Source: Sycon ciliatum (lineage: Eukaryota; Porifera; Calcarea; Leucosolenida; Sycettidae). From it: DNA of 64,000 nt. Positions 10,670 through 64,000 of this stretch are shown in pieces. A program made the position numbers and the translations under genes. The stretch's first letter is position 1. Each line of letters opens with the position of its first letter. The stretch is from contig NC_088643.1 in assembly GCF_964019385.1 (NCBI RefSeq), positions 76,443,347-76,507,346 of the forward strand, read 5' to 3'. Below the pieces are notes generated by a model. It ran no database searches, was not told the origin of the DNA, and worked only from the letters and a program-made list of their open reading frames with translations.

Positions 10670-13600
10670 GAGGCGTGACGGTGTAGTACTAAAGACGTCG
10701 CCAACCGGTGCATTCACTGCATGTAGATCTACCGTGAACTGACTCTGTACACGGAGGGCGACTGAAACAGTTCACTCGTCTCTGATGGCCATTTTCAGAT
10801 ACACTGCTGCTGGTGGCTAGGAAGGCAGAAGTAAGTATTTGGTGACAATTTGGTGACATAACGATAGCAAGCCGGCATTTAATCCTGTCATACATGTACC
10901 GGTACTCGTGTATAAGAGGTTTCAGGCACCCAAACGCATAAAAACAAGAGGAGAGTGGCTGGACCACTTCGTGGTCAGACAGAACTGATTACGAACGAAT
11001 TACGAAATACAAATGTTTCAAAACTGCATTGGAAGAAGACGATCATCATGGGCAAAACGTTGCAAGAAGAAGAGGAAGGAAAAGGATGAATAGTTAGTTG
11101 CAACTTCGTTCCTTATCAGCTCTATCTCCCGGTAGAGTGGTCCAGTTATGCTTCTCATGTAGATGATGTACAGTGGTGAAAGGAATGTGTATGTATGCCG
11201 GTACTACTACTAGTACAGTCATGTACAGTGTGTCCTTGCAATACAATAGTCACATGATGTGCTGGTATATGGTGCAATGCTGGCTCTATGTGGCTACATT
11301 GTATTTCACGCAAACTGGAGACAAAGAAGTCAAACTGGGAGGACAGACAGTTGATTGACTTGGTGCACAAGTGACAGCACAGAGCGTATCCGAGTGCTTT
11401 CGGGTCGCTTCCGCATTCGATCTGTTTTGTGTTTGTTATTCGTGAACACCAATGTGCAACGCCAATGATTCGCCATTACAACACGTTCAATGGAAGCATG
11501 ACTACTACTTTGTAGGACAGTCATACTCATTACGCCCTGTGATGTGGATCGTCTGCGACTTCCACTTGCAGTGCAGACCGAGGCCGGCTGTAGGAACGTG
11601 CATCTAGACCCGGTACCCACTGCAAGTCGATGAATGTCGGTTCTCATGATCGGAGGTCCTGCGGCTAGCCTCCACAAGAGAAAGTCAGATCCCAGCGCCT
11701 GAGCGATCAGTCGCCATTACATCCATTTAGATGTGCAATCAACAAGCTGGAAATTCACCCCTTTTGACGATAGGACCCTTTACAAATTCATCGCCGAGCA
11801 ACAGAGTTTATCAAGTAGATTTAAAGGGCTACATGACTATGACTGTACTTATACCTGAAATCGCTGTTCCCAATACCTTTAGTGTTCATTTTCGTCGCTG
11901 AAAACCTTTGTTGCCGAACATGCAACGGTCACGCCGAATACTTTCCTTTGGCGGTGGACGAAACGAAGGAATACTCCAGGGTGAACAGCGACTGACAGTT
12001 CAGCAGCATTGCATGGGTGGGGTATAATAAAATTCCCATGGAGGCAATCTGGCGATGACTGCCATCTCAGCTAAGAATAAACAAACGGGATGGCATACCC
12101 TCTATTTGAATCAAGTAAAGCCTCGGCGAAACATGAACGGCTGCTTTCTACGTGCAGGGTTCGCCGCGATGCCACTGCTTTCTGGCGCTATTTTGGACAC
12201 GTGAAGGAACTGAAACGGTTGATCGCACTGGAGGCTGAGAGCACTTTACACGTTTGCTCTGCAGCCAGAGAGGGACATCAAATTAATGTCAATGCTACTC
12301 TATCCACTGCCATCAGTCGATCAGACACGAAAAGTCGAGTGGCACACCAAAAAAGGCGCGTGGACACCTTGTTGTACTTCGTCCGCGCGAGCCGAGTCGA
12401 GCCTCTGGCGGTTTTGCTGTCGGCGCGACCACTTGCCAAGGTTCTTTGTCCGCTTCATGCGTCGTTCATGTCGGCCATTGGCTGCGACGGGCAAACATCT
12501 TACATAATGGTCGCATTCCCTATAACACTATTAACAGGTCTGGCCTGACTGTGTGGCCCAGTGTGACCCAGTCTAGAGCTGAGTAGAGAACCGACCATGA
12601 CAGAACAATGTTCCAACTGAAGCGAACGCGCCATTGTTTTGAAGTACACACCATAGCATTTCTACATGAAATTTACAGACACAGAAATACCTTTCTCTTT
12701 CTCTCGACTAAGGAGGTGTTCAGACGTATGCTTCGGCGAGTTGTTTGTCTCTCACACGCGGCGACACGCGCACCATTTTTATAGACACAGGGTGCACAGA
12801 TTTAGACCTCGTCAGTGAGTAATCGCACCGCGCGCTGTCGGATCGGGACGGTGCAGCAACGCCTGTTTCTATGTAGCCTTGTAGGGGGTGGAATCCAACG
12901 TGAAGGTCGCGCTGCTCTGCCTAGATTTGCACCGACCCTGCACCGAAGGTCAAAGTACACGCCAGCTGCACGACTCCCTCGAACTGTAATAATCACGTTC
13001 GTAGGCGCTGGGTGTAGAGTATCACTTACAAACCATGCACTTTCCTCGGTGGCTGCTAGCTAGCTCTGATTCGACAGGGTTTCGCGCGCGGGAAGGGATA
13101 AAAAACGCAGCAGGGTCGAGTATGACCTCGTTCACAACAACGTCAAATGCTGATGGAGCAAGTTCCGCACGCGTCACTTAGCTAGCTGTCCGCATATGAT
13201 TACCTCTGCGATTTCCTGTCGTTTCTGAACGATGTCAGAACGCCCAGCGGGTCTTAGTCTTACTTTCTCTGCTTGTCTTTCGGAAGAAAGGATGCATACT
13301 TGTGTTTACTGTTAGATGACGTTCAAAGTTCAAACTCTACAAACTAATACTTACTCTTCTTTCTAGCACCCAACTGCATGTTTGATGCATACGATCTTGC
13401 TGGGAAGATCGTTTCATTGCGTTGTGAAGACTTTTATACGGCTGTACTGCGTCAGCCGCTTTCACCACACCACGTGCTGTGCACGATCAACCAACTGCAT
13501 GCAGGCGCTAGGCAGTGCGGGAGCAGCGCGACACGAGCACCAATGATTTCGATTTTTCATTGAAGGCCACTCCGAGAGGGAGACAAAGTGGTTCGAAGCA

Positions 13601-14077
13601 TCTGCGGTCAAGTTTGGGACAACACATCACTGGAAGGACAACGCAGAAAGGACCACTTCCGAAACCCTCCACCCGCTTGTCCACCTGACTGCCTGCGCAT
13701 CTATTCCAGCTGTCCGGGAAAATCTTGAAGGGGGCAGGCTGGATCGGTTTATTTCAGTATTTGCGTACAAGATCTTCCAACTACTATACTCCAATGAGAT
13801 TTGCATGTAGACACGTGGTGGTTGTGCAACGAGCGTGAGTGGTATCAGACAGTGTGCAGGGCGGTCTACCGGCAGTACCGCGACCCCGTCCGAAGGCCTA
13901 CTCTCGCATTCTCATCACCGCGGGAGAGAAGATAAACAAGGTGAAATTCGGCGACAAGCGTCTCAGTCGCGTGTCTGTGTCACTGTGGGTGGGTGGTGTG
14001 CGCTGCTTGGTAGGGGTCCGCAATAGCTGCGAGGTTCCCCCGCAAGTAGCAGTTTATCAGACATCGGATCTTCTTGA
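10670..14077. other. Gene-poor stretch upstream of the Wnt gene
   Basis: No domain was recognised. A 152-codon open frame (12090-12548, +) and shorter frames near 13378-13563 and 13839-14282 show no family resemblance. The last overlaps Wnt exon 1 in another frame. The segment immediately upstream of 14078 presumably contains the Wnt promoter, but I see no TATA box or other decisive element. Confidence 0.5.
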
Positions 14078-22131
<8,054 letters not shown>

Positions 22132-23731
22132 AACACTATTTATTTTCCCGTTATGCGTCTGCTACCCTGGCAACCTGGCTACTGATACTGCCTCAAAGGC
22201 AGCAGCCATCGTTCCTCTATCTGCGGATCCATTGTCCCACACCTGAGTGACTGCCTAGCGGAGGCTGTGATCAATTTCAAAATGTCAAGAGTGGATATTA
22301 TCTAACAAAGTCCACTGACAAACGACGGTGGTGCTATTCCTATTTAACCCCAGAGCTCTATTAACTCACACACTCTATGGAAGTATGATGTGCCATAGGC
22401 AGTCTATCACGCCGTAGCCAGTCTGCCTGTGAACAGTTGCACGGCTATCTATCGTCTTGGTATCATGCACACCCACACCTACACCCCCCCCCCCCCCCCC
22501 ACCACACACACACACCTAGTACAGTGCACACTGCACTCGTACATGTACCGTCATTCAACATTAGAACTGGTCCAACAGGATTTATCAAAGCCTTTCAGAA
22601 CAGTGTCCAGCATTGGACTACAGTCTACACTGGGACAATGATGTACAAGCATGCAGTATGATACCAGAGATCACGTTGACATCCACCCTGTAACTGCCTT
22701 TCAAACCAGAGCTGCGTGTGGGTTATTTCCTATCTCCTTTTTAAACCCTCCATCAGGATAACGTTAATTATGCAAGAATGGCTCAGAGTCACACGCACGC
22801 ACACATACACACACATACACACACTCACACAAGCACGCACACAAACACACACACACACACACGTACGCACGCACAACGTCACGTCCAGCCATAATTACTC
22901 CTTGATGAGCCCACTATTAACTACGATATAGCAGGGTCCACGGTCATCTATAAAACCCTTGAACTGCTAATAACTTACTTGAAGTACTCAACTGCAAGGT
23001 GAATGTTTGGCTAGGAATATTTGCAAACTGCATGTACCAGCAGCATGCACACTTGCTTAACTCCTGCATTTCGAATACTGTAAGGCAAGTGTTTGGCTAG
23101 GAAATAGTAGGAATGTTTGCACAAAAAGACCAAACTAAAAAGTAAGATAAGGACCTAGATCTAGGAGTAAAAGGGGGGGGGGGGGTGCAGGAGGAACAGA
23201 GTAGCTTATCAAATATTCCACACTGAACATGTCAGACTGCCTGTTGAAGACCAGTAGGGTATAGGTAGCATTGCAGGTGGGGTCCGTTGAGCAGGTGTGA
23301 CGCCGCGGGGTTCAAATGTCACATGATTTCGTGATTGTTGATCTTTACCGACCTCGCGCCTACTCCCAAACCGGCTTCGCACACTACCTACTGATGATCT
23401 TTGTAACACCGATACTGATACTGATTCACAGTGCGAGGAGCATCTCGCAGGTGAGAGAATAAACCAAAAATACTCAAAAGCAATTTTCAAGAAATGTAGG
23501 TAGTGAATCATGAAACACTAATGGAGTTATCCCGTCTCAGCATGCTTTGTAAAATGGGGGGGGGGGGGGGGGGGGTAAAATAATTACATGTAGGTGTTTT
23601 TTTTTCATGTTCAAAGGCACAGAATCATTCTGAATGGAAGTAGAAAATATGTGCATACCAAGTATGTACGTCAATACTGGTAGATGCCGAGGCAGTGGTA
23701 TTTATACGGAACGCGGCATGCTGGAAGTGAC
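22132..23731. other. Intergenic stretch between convergent Wnt and RTEL1
   Basis: 3' flanks of both genes with homopolymer and dinucleotide runs (C at 22486-22500, CA near 22797-22866, G runs near 23173 and 23557). A duplicated block around GTTTGGCTAGGAA occurs near 23005 and 23090. No gene was recognised. Confidence 0.6.
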
Positions 23732-62254
<38,523 letters not shown>

Positions 62255-62592
62255 CTGAACAGTTGCACAGAGAGTAAGAATATGGCTGAAAAGTGCAGGT
62301 TGATGTAGACGAAAGAAATGAACAGAAATCGACCAGATCTCATACATATCAATTAATATTTTCAGTACCAGGGAGTAGTGCAATACCGGAAGATGACACG
62401 GGTGTGCAAAGTCGGCCTCAGATCATTTTTCTATGGAGCTTTGAATAGTGTGAAACACATCGTACTTGGCGTACCATTCACCGTAGCAGTTTTCAAAATC
62501 TTTCGTAGACTGACTATGAGCAAGTGGTAAGGAGCTAACTGATGAGAATAGTTGTATACTGGTACGTGTGCCTAGTAATTGATAGTGACAAC

Positions 62593-62649
62593 CAGGGAGT
62601 ACTACCATGTCTGATTGTCATATGGTACAGTGTATTACACTACTCCCTA
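62593..62649. mobile_element. Short insertion, CAGGGAG family
   Basis: 57 bp between CAGGGAGTACTACC and ACTACTCCCTA. Flanks GTGACAAC and GTGGCAAT match at 6 of 8. Another CAGGGAGTAGTGCAATAC end lies at 62369 without a partner nearby. Confidence 0.5.
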
Positions 62650-62731
62650 GTGGCAATGAATTATTAACTTAATTACTGGGGAGGTGGATCACTACACGTA
62701 TGAAGCTCATGGCCACCGGCTGGTATTACAG

Positions 62732-63300
62732 TAGGGCTGATACGGTTAGAGTTTCAGGTTATCGGTTAACCGGAATCTCAACGGTTAACCAAACGGATAT
62801 AAGTTATAACCTATAAGAGACATACGGTACATGCAACCTGTTTTCATGTACGATTGTTGTACATAGGACCATGACCTCACACACTGCCAAAACAATCACC
62901 ACAACTATCACTAACTTTGTGTTATCACTTGATCAGTGTTCCAGAGTTGGTTCAAAATATTTTAATATTTTCGTATGCGCCATTGGATTTCAGACTTTAC
63001 GTATTACAGTCACCTTGTCATTTATTCAACTCAAACTCATCATGAGCATATGCAAGTATCGTTAATATGGGGAGCAACCCCAGAGATGAGGGCGATACCC
63101 ATCATGCATCCATTGTGAACAGCGCTCAGTGTATGCACCTGTTCTTACAGGAATGCAGCTCAACAATTTACGTACACTGTACATTGTGTATAGTGTACAT
63201 TTGAAAAAAATAACCGATTAACCTTTACGCAAATGGTCAACTGCTCCTCTATTCTTAACGGTTACATAACCGGTTAACCCATCTAACCGTTTCACCCCTA
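62732..63300. mobile_element. hAT-like MITE, TAGGGNTGANACGGTTAGA ends
   Basis: The left end TAGGGCTGATACGGTTAGA and the inverse right end TAGGGGTGAAACGGTTAGA differ at two bases. GGTTAACCGG words recur inside. The target duplication is not clear (TATTACAG and TATAATTA). Confidence 0.7.
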
Positions 63301-63309
63301 TATAATTAA

Positions 63310-63630
63310 GGCCATGGTAAAAAATAAAGTTGATTCTTAGGTCATGAGCCTGTGAAAATCGGTGCGAGCGAGCGATTTTTTTATTATATTTCCCACAATT
63401 TTTTTCCCAAAGATAGGGTCACACATATGTACATGGTCACATGATAAAATAATTATATTCAGGCCAGGGAGTAGAAACGTACTGGTATTTTACTACTCCC
63501 TGATTCATGCCTTTCGCATTGACCGTTTTCATGCGTGCATATGCATGCATAGAATTAAAAAAATTCTTGGTGCGCTGCCAAAAATCGGTGCGCGCGTACT
63601 TGAGAATCAAAGATAATTTTTACCATGGCC
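63310..63630. mobile_element. Harbinger-like MITE
   Basis: 321 bp with inverted ends GGCCATGGTAAAAA and a TAA on both sides (63307-63309 and 63631-63633). Inside is an ultra-short CAGGGAG insertion (63465-63502). Confidence 0.7.
63465..63502. mobile_element. Ultra-short palindromic insertion, CAGGGAG family, nested in a MITE
   Basis: 38 bp, CAGGGAGTAGAAACGTAC against GGTATTTTACTACTCCCTG. Flanks ATTCAGGC (63457-63464) and ATTCATGC (63503-63510) match at 7 of 8. Confidence 0.7.
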
Positions 63631-63738
63631 TAAAGAGAAATTTCGCTTTCGGTTATGCCACACTCGATTTGCGCAAGGACTCAGACCTGCAAACTTAATA
63701 CTGGCATGAGGTGGCAGTATCTGAGCGATTCACTTAAA

Positions 63739-64000
63739 ATGAGCAGTCCCCGGATGTTCAGTTTTGATAGCTCACTTTTGGTAGGCAATATTAGTTTGTC
63801 AACAGCAGACGACAGCGTCCTCGAAGAACAAAGCCCTGAGCAAATTGCGGAGGGGAATGTACGCAAATGTGTCGAAGGCATGGACTGGTTTCCGCCGATG
63901 CGCTTCTCCCCTTTTCAAAGTGCTACCCGCAAAGGGCGAGGTGGCAGTATCTCAGCAATTGAGTCAGCTTGCTTACTTTCAGTTTTTCACATTTCCTTTC
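63739..64000 (+). CDS. Unidentified open frame running off the window
   Basis: From ATG at 63739 the plus frame stays open for 87 codons to the end. The product starts MSSPRMFSFDSSLLVGN and contains CVEGMDWFPPMRFSPF. No family was recognised. A repeated GAGGTGGCAGTATCT (63709 and 63939) brackets it, which leans towards repeat sequence. Unsupported beyond its openness. Confidence 0.2.
   Translation, partial: MSSPRMFSFDSSLLVGNISLSTADDSVLEEQSPEQIAEGNVRKCVEGMDWFPPMRFSPFQSATRKGRGGSISAIESACLLSVFHISF

Noticed and set aside
12090..12548. 152-codon plus-strand open frame
   Set aside because: No domain or family resemblance, no splice or neighbour support, and it lies in a gene-poor repeat region.
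62423..62608. Minus-strand frame with FENCYGEWYAKYDVFHTIQSS as a further upstream RTEL1 exon
   Set aside because: It ends in a stop before any donor and does not resemble the RTEL1 segment expected upstream of 62254.

Overview
This is nuclear DNA of an animal. It holds a spliced Wnt gene together with spliced ESCRT-I, RNA polymerase III and RTEL1 genes, GT-AG introns and eukaryotic tRNA genes. An endonuclease IV (Apn1 type) gene, a divergent Wnt and dense DIRS, Crypton, hAT-like and Tc1/mariner-like debris fit a non-vertebrate metazoan such as a sponge or other marine invertebrate. The phylum is inference and was not tested.

Layout. 1-1.9 kb: the last three exons of VPS28 (+). 3.4-4.4 kb: an intact single-exon POLR3D/RPC4 (-), tail-to-tail with VPS28. 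4.8-14 kb: repeats (a TIR element, a LINE relic, a hAT-type MITE, about 0.9 kb of GA/GT microsatellite) and no gene I can identify. 14.1-22.1 kb: a complete four-exon Wnt gene (+), whose first exon encodes a signal peptide. 23.7-62.3 kb: RTEL1 (-), 24 exons resolved with consistent phase, from just before helicase motif IV to a C-terminal RING finger. Its N-terminal half lies to the right of the window. Wnt and RTEL1 are convergent.

The RTEL1 introns carry most of the remaining content: three tRNA genes (Gly-TCC, Ala-TGC, Asp-GTC), an intronless endonuclease IV gene, a structurally complete but frameshifted DIRS retrotransposon, a Crypton tyrosine recombinase with one missing base, several MITEs, two minisatellites and a candidate alternative last exon.

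The most striking item is a cluster at 31,236-32,922. A 478-bp unit is repeated in direct and inverted orientation and flanked by a 9-bp target duplication. Each of four unit copies carries a minimal type I hammerhead ribozyme with all core residues and a perfect 6-bp stem I. It looks like a retrozyme or a Penelope-type terminal repeat. Two decayed relatives lie at about 0.9-1.15 kb and 61.1-61.5 kb. A second unusual class is ultra-short palindromic insertions of 22-57 bp: one family with CAGGGAG ends and 8-bp duplications, another with CAAGAGT ends and, in three of four copies, 7-bp duplications.
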